Shown: positions 26,576-35,279, counted from the first letter of the stretch. The stretch is 64,000 nt of DNA from JANPPS01 sp965246925 (GCA_965246925.1 OZ251994.1:1116001-1180000); one strand, 5' to 3'. Notes: generated from the letters alone by a model not told the origin. A program made the numbers and translations.

Positions 26576-27943
26576 CATGCATGCGAGCGGGGTAAGGAGG
26601 GCTTGGCGGATGGCGGAGAGCACGCTTTCGCCCTTGAATTTCGCCGTGCTGACGACCGAGCGGAAAGCGGCGTAGGTTTGGGCGCCCCACTCGGACCGGA
26701 ACCCGTTTGTCACTTTGCGGAACACGACGCTGGGCCGCAAGCAGCGCTCGGACACGTTGTTGGTTGCGGGCACGTCGCGGTCGGTGACGAAGACTGTCAA
26801 ATGCTCCCGGCACTTGCCAATGCGCTGCCGCAGCTTCTGTCCCACACCGCCCAGCGGCACGGCGTGCGCCATGATCAGGTCGAGCCGTCGCTCCAGATCC
26901 GCGCGGTATTGCCGGAGCGTGCTGTCCTGCAGCGTCTCTCGCCTCCGCCCGGTCGTCATCGCCCGCAGCAGCCATAGCTTGAACCGCACGCTGAACCCGG
27001 CGTCCCCGCAATCGATCGCCCATTGTGCGTCCCGCAACAGGTGCGCCAGGCACATCTGCCATCGCTCGGCATGGCCGCGCTGGCTGACATACGCGTCCGA
27101 CACCCACACGCCGGGCCGCGCGCTGCCGAACACCTCCGCCGGCACCGCCCGGCCGCGGCTCGGCCGGATCAGGTGCAGCACGCCGCGCTCGGTCGCAAAC
27201 ACCCACTCCCACCAGGTCTTGCCCGCGACGCGCGCCGACGTTTCGTCGCTGCACACCACGCGCGCCTGGCGCACCTCGGTCGCGATCGTGGCCGCCGCCA
27301 CACCCAATGGGGCCTGGGCGCGGGCCAGGATGTTGCTGAGCGCGCCCTCGCTGATCGAGAGGCCGAACATCTCGCCCATCAACGCGCGCAGGCGCTCGAA
27401 CCCGATCGCGTGGGCATAGTGGAGGTAGACGACCGCGGCCTCGATGCTACGGCCGAACGGCGAGCCGGGTTCGAGGCCGGGCGGTGCCACGGCCACGGCC
27501 CGCGTGCCGCAGCAGGCGCACCGCCCGCCGAACAGGTGGACGCGGGTCACGTGCGGGCGCACGGGCGGCAACTCGATCCGGTCATAGACCTGGTGCGGCG
27601 TCTGCCCGGCGGTCGGGAATGCGGCTTGGCAAGACGGGCACGCGTCCAGATGGGCGTCCACGATCCGGTCCGGGTGTTCGGCCAGCGCGCGGGCCACGCC
27701 GGGGCGGCCGCGGCGGCGGCGCAGCTCTTGGTGCACGGATCGGTCGGGCTTGGGTGCCTTGGATGGCGGGGTGGACGAGTTGTCCGGCGTCTTGGGCGGC
27801 CGGGTCAGTTCGTCGATGCGCGCTTCGAGAACGGCGATCCGGGCCAGCGCATCCTCGAGTTGCTGCACGAGCGGCAGCAGCGAGCGGATGAGCGCGTCTT
27901 TCTCGGCGTGGGACAGGGCGGACAGGTCGGGAGGCGGGCTCAC
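26567..27943 (-). CDS. IS66-family transposase (TnpC)
   Basis: The 458-residue transposase has an N-terminal coiled coil (VQQLEDALARIAVLEARIDEL) with the PPKTPDNSSTPPSKAPK linker, a zinc-finger-like CPSCQAAF and CACCGTRAV region, and the DDE domain: CSDETSARV (first Asp), WVSDAYVSQRG (second Asp) and, late, NNVSERCLRPSVVFRK (Glu in SERCLRP). It ends with SVVSTAKFKGESVLSAIRQAL. All three acidic residues are present, so it may be active. The start is a GTG at 27943. Confidence 0.92.
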   Translation of the reverse strand: MSPPPDLSALSHAEKDALIRSLLPLVQQLEDALARIAVLEARIDELTRPPKTPDNSSTPPSKAPKPDRSVHQELRRRRGRPGVARALAEHPDRIVDAHLDACPSCQAAFPTAGQTPHQVYDRIELPPVRPHVTRVHLFGGRCACCGTRAVAVAPPGLEPGSPFGRSIEAAVVYLHYAHAIGFERLRALMGEMFGLSISEGALSNILARAQAPLGVAAATIATEVRQARVVCSDETSARVAGKTWWEWVFATERGVLHLIRPSRGRAVPAEVFGSARPGVWVSDAYVSQRGHAERWQMCLAHLLRDAQWAIDCGDAGFSVRFKLWLLRAMTTGRRRETLQDSTLRQYRADLERRLDLIMAHAVPLGGVGQKLRQRIGKCREHLTVFVTDRDVPATNNVSERCLRPSVVFRKVTNGFRSEWGAQTYAAFRSVVSTAKFKGESVLSAIRQALLTPLACMPG

Positions 27944-28030
27944 GGCGAGGTTGAATCGAGTCGCCCGTAGCCGTGTAAAGCCTTATCGTAGCAGGCGGGC
28001 GACGAGCGGGCTTCAGGCCGCGGCGGCTAC

Positions 28031-28047
28031 CCGGGGTGAGCAGTTAC
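28031..28047 (-). repeat. IS66 right inverted repeat
   Basis: Exact inverted copy of the left end; followed by TGTCGATC, one copy of the presumed target duplication. Confidence 0.9.
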
Positions 28048-28167
28048 TGTCGATCATAGCTGTGAGCATCGAATAGTGTCTCACTTTGAAATCGGGCCGC
28101 CCTTAGCCGCCTATATCGTATCCGGCTCGCCCCTCCTATATGCTTAACGAGAAGCATGGAGGCGAAT

Positions 28168-28371
28168 GTGCCTTATACGATTACTTTTTGGCATAAACAG
28201 TATGTATCGCAGACAGGCAAAGAGACTACGACGAGCGAAACAGCAGCCGATGCCCTGAAGACATATTGGAGTTTAGTGCAGAGCGACGAGACGGTCGAGA
28301 TTTCGGACCCGAACGGACGCCAGATTACCGGGCAGATGCTGGAAATCCTTGCAAAGCAGGACGGAAGCTAG
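28168..28371 (+). CDS. small hypothetical protein
   Basis: From the GTG at 28168 the product has 67 residues: PYTITFWHKQYVSQTGKETTTSETAADALKTYW and an acidic end. The GTG has GGAGG five bases ahead, a better site than that for the ATG at 28156 (which lies on the same GGAGG). No membrane segment, signal or known motif is visible. It lies just downstream of the IS66 element in an AT-richer patch, so it may be recently acquired. Confidence 0.45.
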   Translation: MPYTITFWHKQYVSQTGKETTTSETAADALKTYWSLVQSDETVEISDPNGRQITGQMLEILAKQDGS

Positions 28372-28377
28372 TGCCTC

Positions 28378-28603
28378 GTGGTCCCCAAAGGCGAGCGCCG
28401 CCTCGCCGACGCGATCCGTGCGATCAAGGTCGCACGGATCGCGACCGGCGAGGAAGAGGACACCCCCTCCTGACGACGGCAAAGACCCGGCTGCCGTCAG
28501 CATGGGCAAGCGTGACGGGACGGCCCGAGCTGCGGCTATGACGCCTGAGCGGCGGGCGGAGATCGCTCAGAAGGCGGCGGAGGAGAAGCGCTGGAAACGA
28601 TAG
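28378..28603 (+). pseudogene. small basic RNA-binding-like protein gene, frameshifted
   Basis: Frame 1 from a GTG at 28378 encodes VPKGERRLADAIRAIKVARIATGEEEDTPS and a stop. The next frame, starting within the same C-run, continues PPDDGKDPAAVSMGKRDGTARAAAMTPERRAEIAQKAAEEKRW. Joined, these make the two halves of a common small protein of rhizobia and relatives (KGEKRPADVIGNAV ... GEEE then GRKGG.ARA..LTPE.R.EIA.KAA). A one-base change in the five-C run at 28464-28468 explains the split. It is a frameshift mutation or a sequencing error. Annotation as a pseudogene is provisional. Confidence 0.55.
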
Positions 28604-28709
28604 GTACAACAAGCTTGAGCTCTTGTTGCCCTCCGAATCGACCAACTATACGCTTTTCGTAGGCCGCTTGATCGGGCGAGTCTTCAGCCATCTCTAGCAC
28701 TTGCCCTAG

Positions 28710-28910
28710 ATGGACGTACACGGCTCAACCTATAAGCTGACACGCGCCGAGGTGGACAACATATTGGCAGGAGCGAACGCCATGGTGACCAATTCACTAT
28801 CCGGAAATCGAGGCGTTAGAAGCGTGGTCAATGGACGGTGGTGGATTTATTTTGCACTGCAGCATAGGAAGACCATGTATGACGTATGGCATGGGTTCCG
28901 TTCGACGTGA
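28710..28910 (+). CDS. short hypothetical ORF
   Basis: The 66-residue ORF reads like a folded small protein (LTRAEVDNILAGANAMVTNSL, GRWWIYFALQH) without a clear family. It overlaps the DUF599 gene by 25 bases in another frame. I see no good ribosome site. It may be a remnant or not translated. Confidence 0.3.
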   Translation: MDVHGSTYKLTRAEVDNILAGANAMVTNSLSGNRGVRSVVNGRWWIYFALQHRKTMYDVWHGFRST

Positions 28911-29638
28911 CTGTAATCGACCGGCTGGCGCTGCTGTGGTTCTTGCTGGCGTGGCTCGGCTATGGCCGGTTGATCCATGGGCTGCGCCGGGCACCCAGCA
29001 TCACGACGCGCATGGGTGACATGCGGCAAGCGTGGATGCAGTCCATGCTGGGGCGGGATAACCGGATCGTCGATGCGTCGCTGATCGGCAACACCATGCA
29101 CAGCGCCACCTTCTTCGCCAGCACCAGCATGATCGCCCTCGCGGCGCTGCTCGGCCTCATGGGCCGCTTCGATCAGACCTACGCCGCGCTCCAGGACCTG
29201 GAGTTCACGGCCAAGACCAGCCGCATGCTGCTGGAAGGCAAGATCCTGCTGCTCATTACCGTATTCGCGCATTGCTTCCTAAAGCTCACCTGGGCGCTGC
29301 GCCAAATGAACTACTGCCTGGCCATGATCGGCGCGGCACCGCCGAAGCCGGCCCGGGCGATGCGGGACGAGATGGCCAAGCACACCGGCAACCTGCTGTC
29401 CCTGGCGATCAGCAGCTTCAACGCCGGCATCCGCGGCTACTACTTCGCACTGGCGGCGCTGGCCTGGATCCTCGGGCCATGGGCGATGGCGGCGGTCACC
29501 ACGGGAATCGTCGCCATGCTGCTTTGGCGCCAACTCGGCTCGGCAACCGCCACCGAAATCCGCCTGAGCCACGCCGCCTATCTGGGCGAAGACGGGGCCG
29601 CCCCAACCTACGCCGCACCCGGCGAAGTAACCCCGTAG
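28886..29638 (+). CDS. DUF599 family membrane protein
   Basis: The 250-residue protein has several hydrophobic helices: LALLWFLLAWLGYGRLI, SATFFASTSMIALAALLGLMG, ILLLITVFAHCFLKLTWAL and YYFALAALAWILGPWAMAAVTTGIVAMLLW. The sequence MRQAWMQSMLGRDNRIVDASLIGN and SSFNAGIRGYYFALAALAW is the DUF599 pattern. Function of the family is unknown. The start could be the ATG at 28886 or an alternative GTG at 28907; no ribosome site decides. Its 3' end is 63 bases from the antiporter gene on the same strand, so they may share a transcript. Confidence 0.75.
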   Translation: MAWVPFDVTVIDRLALLWFLLAWLGYGRLIHGLRRAPSITTRMGDMRQAWMQSMLGRDNRIVDASLIGNTMHSATFFASTSMIALAALLGLMGRFDQTYAALQDLEFTAKTSRMLLEGKILLLITVFAHCFLKLTWALRQMNYCLAMIGAAPPKPARAMRDEMAKHTGNLLSLAISSFNAGIRGYYFALAALAWILGPWAMAAVTTGIVAMLLWRQLGSATATEIRLSHAAYLGEDGAAPTYAAPGEVTP

Positions 29639-29701
29639 GGCGGACAAGCCCTCGCGCCATCCGCCGAACCGCGCGCACCCATCATGCCGTGAACGGCACC
29701 G

Positions 29702-31330
29702 ATGCAGCATGACGAAGCCGCCCATGCTATGCGCTTCGTCATGAACCCGGCCGCACAATTCGAGCTTCTCCTCTTCCTCCTGGCCATCGCGATCGTGCTC
29801 GAATTGATCGCCCGGCGTTTGCGCATGCCGCCCGCCGCGGCGCTGATCCTGGGCGGCATCGTACTGGCGCTGATCCCGAGCGTGCCGGAAGTCACGCTCG
29901 ATCCGGATCTCGCGCTGGTGCTGTTCCTGCCGCCGCTGCTGCTCGGCAGCGCGTATTTCACCGTCTGGCGCGACTTCCGCGCCAATCTGCGCATCATCCT
30001 ACAGCTCGCGGTGGGCGCCGTGGCCTTCACGACGGCCGTGGTGGGCGTGGTCGCGCACGCGGTGCAGCCCGGCCTACCCTGGGCCGCCTGCTTCGCGCTG
30101 GGCGCCATCGTCTCCCCGCCGGACGCCGTCGCGGCCAAGGCGGTGCTGAACCGCGTGAAGCTGCCGCCGCGCATGATGGTGCTGCTGGAAGGCGAGAGCC
30201 TGGTCAACGACGCGACCGGCCTCGTCCTGTTCCGCTTCGCGGTCGCGGCCGGGCTCACGGGCGCATTCAGCGTGGGTGAGGCCGCGGGCAGCTTCGCGGT
30301 GCTGTCCATCGGCGGCGTGCTGGCCGGAATGGCGTTCGGCTGGCTCACCATGCTGATCCTGGGCCGGCTCGAGGACCCGCATCTGGTCGCGATCGGCAGC
30401 TTCCTGGCGGCCTGGACGTCCTACATCGGCGGGGAGGCGCTGCATGTCTCGGGCGTCCTCAGCACGGTGGCGTGCGGCCTGGTGATGGGCATCCGCCAGC
30501 ATAAGGTGCTCGCGGCGGAGGCGCGCATCGAAGCGCGCGCGGTGTGGCGCATGATGGAGTTCGTGCTCGAAAGCTTCGTGTTCATCCTGATCGGCACGAG
30601 TCTGCAGCATATCCTGCAGCGGCTGGCCCATGGCGGCGCGAGCCTTTGGGCCCTGGTCATCCCGTGCGCGGCGATCGTGGCCGCGGTGGTGCTGTCCCGG
30701 GCGATGTGGATCTTTCCGGCCACCTACCTGCCCCGCTGGCTCATCCCTGCGCTGCGCCGGACCGACCCGGTGCCGCCCATCTCGGTCCCTATCATCATGA
30801 GCTGGGCGGGGATGCGCGGCGTGGTCAGCCTCGCGGCGGCGCTGTCCTTGCCGGCCGCGTTTCCCGGCCGGGATTTCATCCTGGCCACCACGTTCCTGGT
30901 AATCTTCGTCACGGTGCTGGTGCAGGGGGCGACGCTGGCGCCTCTGATCCGCCTGTTGCGGCTGTCGGAGTTCACGCTGCACGAGCGGGACACCATCTCC
31001 GTCGACCAAGCCCGGGCGTTCATGGCCGCGGCGCAACTGCGGGCAGTGGAGGAGCAGGCCCGCCAGGGTGAGGTGACCCGGCATCCACGCCTGCTCGAAC
31101 AATACGGCTACCGCGCCAACGCCAGCGCCAGGTTCGCAGCCTCCGCCGGCGCACTGCACGAGGACCGTACCGAACATTTCCGCGTGGTCCTAGCCGCCGT
31201 GACCGCCGGGCGGCAGGAAATCTTGCGCCTGCACAAAGAGGGCTGCATCCACGACCGCGTGCTGCACGATCTCGAGCAAGAACTGGATCTGGAGGAACTA
31301 GGAGCAAGCCGGTTTCAAGATGAGTCCTAA
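29702..31330 (+). CDS. CPA1-type Na+/H+ antiporter
   Basis: The 542-residue protein has about 12 membrane helices of the CPA1 (NhaP/NHE) family. FLPPLLLGSAYFTVW is the NHE-type core start; ALGAIVSPPDAVAAKAVL is the unwound helix segment with the essential Asp of the SPPD motif; LLEGESLVNDATGLVLF holds the ion-site residues (ESLVND). SWAGMRGVVSLAAALSLP is the last family block. The cytosolic C-terminal tail is about 120 residues and probably regulatory. It likely exports Na+ (or K+) for protons to hold pH. Starts at 29729 or 29741 are alternatives. Confidence 0.9.
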   Translation: MQHDEAAHAMRFVMNPAAQFELLLFLLAIAIVLELIARRLRMPPAAALILGGIVLALIPSVPEVTLDPDLALVLFLPPLLLGSAYFTVWRDFRANLRIILQLAVGAVAFTTAVVGVVAHAVQPGLPWAACFALGAIVSPPDAVAAKAVLNRVKLPPRMMVLLEGESLVNDATGLVLFRFAVAAGLTGAFSVGEAAGSFAVLSIGGVLAGMAFGWLTMLILGRLEDPHLVAIGSFLAAWTSYIGGEALHVSGVLSTVACGLVMGIRQHKVLAAEARIEARAVWRMMEFVLESFVFILIGTSLQHILQRLAHGGASLWALVIPCAAIVAAVVLSRAMWIFPATYLPRWLIPALRRTDPVPPISVPIIMSWAGMRGVVSLAAALSLPAAFPGRDFILATTFLVIFVTVLVQGATLAPLIRLLRLSEFTLHERDTISVDQARAFMAAAQLRAVEEQARQGEVTRHPRLLEQYGYRANASARFAASAGALHEDRTEHFRVVLAAVTAGRQEILRLHKEGCIHDRVLHDLEQELDLEELGASRFQDES

Positions 31331-31465
31331 ATCACCTCGAATACGTCCCCCGGGCTCGACCCGGGACTCCAGCTTCCAAACCACTCAGGGCTACCGCCAT
31401 GTAGAGCGGGAGCTCCCGTCGGCCGGCCCGGGCGAAACGACGCCCGGACCGGCCGCTAGAGTTGG

Positions 31466-32368
31466 CTAGATCTTCGTCGTGCCGGTCGTGCCGGTCGTGC
31501 CGGTCGTAGTGGTCGTCCCGGTCGTCATCGTGCCCGGGATCTGCTCGACATCCACCTCTTCCTTACGGACGGTGTCGCGCACGGTCTCGACCCGCTCCAC
31601 GGCTTCCTTGCGAAGGCCCACTTCCTCGACCACGCGGGCCGTCTTGGCCACCACGGCCTCCTCGGCGGACGCGGTCATCTCGATGGTCCTCTCGGAGAAC
31701 GAGTCCGTCGCCGGGCGCCCGTCCGTCACCGGCCGGCGCTCGAGCGTGACCTTCTCGTCATGCAACGTCACCTGCTCCTCGACCGGCCGCTCGACGACAT
31801 ACCGCCGGATGCGCGTACCACCGCTGTTCACGACCCGCTTGCCGATCGTCAGGCTCTCCTCGGCGAGCTGGATGCTGTCACCAGTCGCACGATTGGCCGT
31901 GTTGACACCCGTGTCCATCAGCGGCGCGGTGGTCGCAGTGCTGGCCATGGCACCAGTTGTCACACCAGTCGTGGCCGATTGCGTCAGGCCGTACCCGGCC
32001 GCACGCTCGTCGATGTCGATCGGATGATGCCCCTCAAGGATTTCCATCACCCGCGTGACGTGCTCGCCCGGCGTCTTCACCGTCAGCACGGTCGACCCGC
32101 TGGCCATGCTGCGGTCATACACGGTGCTGTCATACTCCGGCTCACCGCCGAACAGGCTGGACCAGAAGCCAGGCTCGCGGCCCGTGCCGGTCGCCGTCGT
32201 GCCGGTCGCCGTCGTGCCGGTCGCCGTCGTTGTGGACGATGCCGTGGTGCTGCTGCCGCCATGCAGGCTGATGGCGCTCTCGGGCACACCCAGGCTGCGC
32301 AGGTCGGTCGCGGCAGCCTGCGCGTGGGCGGCCGTATCATACACGGCTACAATGGTTTCTTCAGACAT
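31466..32368 (-). CDS. YsnF/AvaK-like DUF2382 stress protein
   Basis: The 300-residue protein starts with a small domain (SEETIVAVYDTAAHAQAAATDLRSLGVPESAISL) like a general-stress DUF1269/YflT-type domain, then low-complexity Thr/Gly/Ala linkers, then DUF2382 (SLTIGKRVVNSGGTRIRRYVVERPVEEQVTLHDEKVTLERRPV). Its last 20 residues are a Thr/Gly run. DUF2382 proteins are found in stress regulons of several bacteria; their action is unknown. It overlaps the upstream DUF2382 gene by a few bases, so they form an operon. The encoding DNA is repetitive. Confidence 0.85.
   Translation of the reverse strand: MSEETIVAVYDTAAHAQAAATDLRSLGVPESAISLHGGSSTTASSTTTATGTTATGTTATGTGREPGFWSSLFGGEPEYDSTVYDRSMASGSTVLTVKTPGEHVTRVMEILEGHHPIDIDERAAGYGLTQSATTGVTTGAMASTATTAPLMDTGVNTANRATGDSIQLAEESLTIGKRVVNSGGTRIRRYVVERPVEEQVTLHDEKVTLERRPVTDGRPATDSFSERTIEMTASAEEAVVAKTARVVEEVGLRKEAVERVETVRDTVRKEEVDVEQIPGTMTTGTTTTTGTTGTTGTTKI
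32184..32228. repeat. 15-base tandem repeat in the DUF2382 gene, three copies
   Basis: GTGCCGGTCGCCGTC is repeated three times head to tail. The unit is a multiple of three, so it changes linker length without breaking the frame. A related shorter array (CCGGTCGTG) is in the last codons at about 31480. Confidence 0.9.
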
Positions 32369-32811
32369 CATTCATCTCCAGCGTCGGATGTTGGTTTGTT
32401 TGGGTTGGTTGTGGGAACGCGGGTCACGACGGCCTCCTGCTTGCGCAGCGATACCGTTTCCCGGTGGTGCTCCGTCCGGCGAACGCGCCGCACATGCACC
32501 TCTTCCCGCAGGATCAGCCGCCGTTCGAAGACCTCTTCCACCACCGAAAGGATGGTGACATCACCGTCTTCCCGAACTGGCGGCACGGCGTCGACATAGC
32601 GGCCAACCGGGACACGCTCGACCTCGACATCCTCATGATGCAGTTCTTCATCGATGAGTTCGTCCCGGCTTTGCGTGACGGTTTCGACACGGATGGTCTC
32701 CTCGACCCTCCGCTTGGTGACCACGGCCTCCTCCTCCAACAGGCGGACGGCCGGCGTCTCATCCGCAAGTGTCCGGCCATACTGTCCGTTTTCAGGTAAG
32801 TTCGTGCCCAT
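32368..32811 (-). CDS. DUF2382 domain protein
   Basis: This is a 147-residue protein with one DUF2382 domain: RLLEEEAVVTKRRVEETIRVETVTQSRDELIDEELHHEDVEVERVPVG and VFERRLILREEVHVRRVRRTEHHRETVSLRKQEAVVTRV. It is highly charged and predicted to be cytoplasmic. The ATG at 32811 is more likely than the TTG at 32823. It overlaps the next gene, the larger YsnF-like protein, at ATGATGA, and is probably cotranscribed. Function is unknown. Confidence 0.82.
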   Translation of the reverse strand: MGTNLPENGQYGRTLADETPAVRLLEEEAVVTKRRVEETIRVETVTQSRDELIDEELHHEDVEVERVPVGRYVDAVPPVREDGDVTILSVVEEVFERRLILREEVHVRRVRRTEHHRETVSLRKQEAVVTRVPTTNPNKPTSDAGDE

Positions 32812-32818
32812 TGTCTTG

Positions 32819-32910
32819 TGCAATCAAAGATCGAACTCGGCATGACCTGCCGAATTCGACGGTTTAAGTCAGTTATATTTCCGCCTGCGCCGTGTTTACC
32901 TTTGATTGCA
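32819..32910. repeat. 11-base inverted repeat flanking the DUF2382 promoter region
   Basis: TGCAATCAAAG (32819-32829) and its exact complement CTTTGATTGCA (32900-32910) bracket 70 bases. They could form a long stem or be two operator sites. Nothing identifies the binding protein. Confidence 0.5.
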
Positions 32911-33008
32911 GACGGAAGTGCATGAAGAACGGAGGAAGCCACAGCCGGTTTTTGTCCCTTTCCGGAACCGCCGATCACTTTTCCGATGAGGCGCATCCGC
33001 CCGCGACG

Positions 33009-34208
33009 CTATTGCTTCAGCGCGGCACCCGGCTGAGTGCGGCCGCCCCGCCACGCAGGGATCGAGCCGGCCAGCAGCCCCCCGGCAAGGATCGCGGCAG
33101 CCAGGCCTATATCGGGCCATGCCACGCTGACACCCAGGGACAAATGCGCGGACTGCCCCAGGATGGCGCCGGCCGTGGCTGCCCCAGCCCAGCCCAGCAA
33201 CACACCGGCCGCGACGCCCACGGCCAGCACGAGGCCGATCTCCAGCCACAACGCCGCCAAGATAAAGCCCGGCGATGCCCCGATGGCGCGGAGCACCGCA
33301 TGCTCCCGCGCGCGCGCGGCAATCAGGGCGCCAAAGGCCAGGAACACGGCGGCCACCACCAGCACCGACGTGGCCAGCGCCATGCCCGACAGCACGGCGC
33401 GCAAATCGCCCATGGTGCGGAACAGGCCTGCCAGCACCTCACCGGGGAACACGGCATTGCTGGACGCGGTGCGGTATTTGGCGCGCAGCTGATACGCGCC
33501 GGCGATGCTGCGCGGGTGCACCACCACGGCCGGCGTGCCCGGCGGGTTCACCCAAGGCGGGCCAATGGCCTCGACGCCCGGCGGGTGGCCATTGCCCAGG
33601 CCGTGGATCTCCCACACGCTCTCGATCGGCACCAGGATCGCCTGGTCCCACGGCGTGCCCGTCGGCGGCAGGCGGCCCACGGCGGTATAGGCGCTCTCGG
33701 TATGCACGTGGCCCTCGTGGGTCTCCATCAGGCCATGCTGCGGCTCGGCCTTCTCGCCCAGACGCAGCGGCACGCCGGAGCCGAGCACCGCCTCGCTATC
33801 CTCGTGCGGCAGCCGGCCCTCGATGACGCTGCGGCGTCCGCCCTGGGTGATCAGCGCCTCGCTCACGCCCAGGATGGGGTGGCCGCGCCATTGATCGCCG
33901 AACCCGATCGGGGACGCCCACGCGGCCTCGGGCTCGGCCATGATGCGGGCGAGGATCGCGCCGTCCATCAGCGTCACGGTATCGGGCTGCAGATACACGC
34001 TGGTCATCACCAGCTGCACCGGGCTGCCCGGCGCGCCGATCACGAGGTCGAACGCATCTGCCGCCTGCGCCGCGCCGTGCCGGATGGCCCGGTCCAGCGC
34101 ACCGATGCCAGTGCCGAGGCCGGTGGCCAGCGCCACCAGCAGCGCCATGCCCAGCGCACTCCGCCAGCCCCGCCGGAGCGCCGCCTGCGCAACGGGCCAG
34201 GGATTCAT
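33009..34208 (-). CDS. FtsX/MacB-like ABC transporter permease (metal-linked)
   Basis: The 399-residue permease has the MacB/FtsX layout: a first membrane helix near 20-37 (LGMALLVALATGLGTGIGAL), a large periplasmic domain, then three C-terminal helices (TSVLVVAAVFLAFGALIAA, WLEIGLVLAVGVAAGVLLGW, AAAILAGGLLAGSIP). The periplasmic domain includes a His-rich segment (HGLMETHEGHVHTES) followed by GRLPPTGTPWDQAILVP, like permeases of zinc-linked operons in Pseudomonas. This supports but does not prove a role in metal handling. It overlaps the ATPase gene at ATGA. It is the last gene of the operon. Confidence 0.82.
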   Translation of the reverse strand: MNPWPVAQAALRRGWRSALGMALLVALATGLGTGIGALDRAIRHGAAQAADAFDLVIGAPGSPVQLVMTSVYLQPDTVTLMDGAILARIMAEPEAAWASPIGFGDQWRGHPILGVSEALITQGGRRSVIEGRLPHEDSEAVLGSGVPLRLGEKAEPQHGLMETHEGHVHTESAYTAVGRLPPTGTPWDQAILVPIESVWEIHGLGNGHPPGVEAIGPPWVNPPGTPAVVVHPRSIAGAYQLRAKYRTASSNAVFPGEVLAGLFRTMGDLRAVLSGMALATSVLVVAAVFLAFGALIAARAREHAVLRAIGASPGFILAALWLEIGLVLAVGVAAGVLLGWAGAATAGAILGQSAHLSLGVSVAWPDIGLAAAILAGGLLAGSIPAWRGGRTQPGAALKQ

Positions 34209-34873
34209 ACGGCAGCGGCTTGCAGATCGAGGTGCTCCGGCAGGCGCGCCAGCAGCGCCGGGTCGTGGGTCGCGAGCAGGAGGGTGGCGCCGGTAGCGCT
34301 TGCGGCGTCGAGCAACAAGGTCGCGACCTCGGCGCCAGTAGCGGCATCGAGGCTCGCGGTCGGCTCGTCCGCAATCAGGATCGCGGGGCGGCGCAGCAGC
34401 GCGCGGGCGATGGCGACGCGCTGCCGCTCGCCCCGGCTCATGACGGCGGCGCGGCGGTCCGGCGGCGCGATGCCCAGCCGGCTGAGGAGCCCCACCGCTT
34501 GATCGCGCATGGCAGCCGGGATGCGCGCGTGATCGAAGCGGAGCGGCAGCAGGACGTTCTCCAGCGCCGATAGCTCCGGCAACAGATGCATGTCTTGGAA
34601 TACCAGGCCCAGCCGTTCGCGCCGCCAGCGGTCGCGGTCGCGGTCGGGCATGGACCAGATGTCGTCGGCGCCCCAGCGCACTTGGCCCTGGGCTGGGCGC
34701 TCGATGCCCGCCAACGCGTGCAGCAGGCTGCTCTTCCCGGCGCCGGACGGCCCCGTGACCGCCAGCTGCGCGCCAGGGGGCAGCGACAGCGAGGGGATGG
34801 TCAGCACCGGTGGCGCGCCCGGGAAGGCGATCACCAAGCCGGCAACGTCAAGCCCGGCGGTAGCCAGCATCAC
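34205..34873 (-). CDS. ABC transporter ATP-binding protein (LolD/MacB type)
   Basis: The 222-residue ATPase has Walker A GPSGAGKSS, the Q-loop (GLVFQDMHLLPELSALENVLLPL), signature MSRGERQRVAIARALLRRP (LSGGE variant with SRGE), Walker B ILIADEP and the H-loop LLLATHDP. The gene overlaps the DUF3299 gene upstream (25 bases) and the permease gene downstream, so the three are coupled and should form one complex. The start could be 34873 or 34870. Confidence 0.9.
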   Translation of the reverse strand: MMLATAGLDVAGLVIAFPGAPPVLTIPSLSLPPGAQLAVTGPSGAGKSSLLHALAGIERPAQGQVRWGADDIWSMPDRDRDRWRRERLGLVFQDMHLLPELSALENVLLPLRFDHARIPAAMRDQAVGLLSRLGIAPPDRRAAVMSRGERQRVAIARALLRRPAILIADEPTASLDAATGAEVATLLLDAASATGATLLLATHDPALLARLPEHLDLQAAAV

Positions 34874-35279
34874 GCAGCCGGGCCTGACTGACGAAGCCGG
34901 TCGCCGGGTCGGTCCAGGAGCCGAGTTCCAGCGTGCCCGTCACCTCAATCACCGCGTTGGGCGCCGTCGGCTGCGCGTCGTGCTTGAGGTAGGCCACGAC
35001 GATATCCGGCGGCCACTCGGCGTCGCTCGAGCAGAACGGGCACATGCTGAGCGGCTCGCGCGTCAGCACGAAGAAATCGGCTTCGGCCTTCAACGGGGGC
35101 GCCATGAACCCCTCCATCACCGTCGGGTGCCCGGCGGCAGCCTTCGCCCGGTCAGAAAAGCGCAGGCCCTGCACGCTCCATCCCGCATAGAGATCATCGA
35201 AGCGCAGCCGTTCCGCGGCCTGCGCCGGCCAGGTCAGCAGCGGTAGCGCGAACAGGGCCCGGCGGCTAAGGGCGGCCAA
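34848..35279 (-). CDS. exported DUF3299-like protein, copy 1
   Basis: The mature protein has GFMAPPLKAEADFFVLTREPLSMCPFCSSDAEWPPDI and the end LELGSWTDPATGFVSQARL, matching DUF3299 proteins. The N-terminus (LAALSRRALFALPLLTWPAQA) is a signal peptide; the only suitable initiator near it is a TTG at 35279 that lies within the phosphatase 3' end, overlapping it by 14 bases. The two Cys of MCPFC are probably a metal or redox site. It is 143 residues. A close paralogue lies at 37113 on the other strand. The start is uncertain. Confidence 0.7.
   Translation of the reverse strand: MAALSRRALFALPLLTWPAQAAERLRFDDLYAGWSVQGLRFSDRAKAAAGHPTVMEGFMAPPLKAEADFFVLTREPLSMCPFCSSDAEWPPDIVVAYLKHDAQPTAPNAVIEVTGTLELGSWTDPATGFVSQARLRDAGYRRA

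Larger units (their letters stand above)
26559..28047 (-). mobile_element. complete IS66-family insertion sequence (single tnpC type)
   Basis: The 1,489-base element is bounded by perfect 17-base inverted repeats (GTAACTGCTCACCCCGG at 26559-26575 and its complement at 28031-28047), starting GTAA as IS66 elements do. The flanks TGTCGATG (26551-26558) and TGTCGATC (28048-28055) match at 7 of 8 bases, fitting the 8-base target duplication of the family. It carries only the transposase gene and lacks tnpA and tnpB, as in the single-gene subgroup. Confidence 0.88.

Noticed and set aside
32928..32952. AAAAC-N16-CGTT on the minus strand as an EcfG promoter for the DUF2382 operon
   Set aside because: Only three of five -35 bases match and the position is too far upstream.
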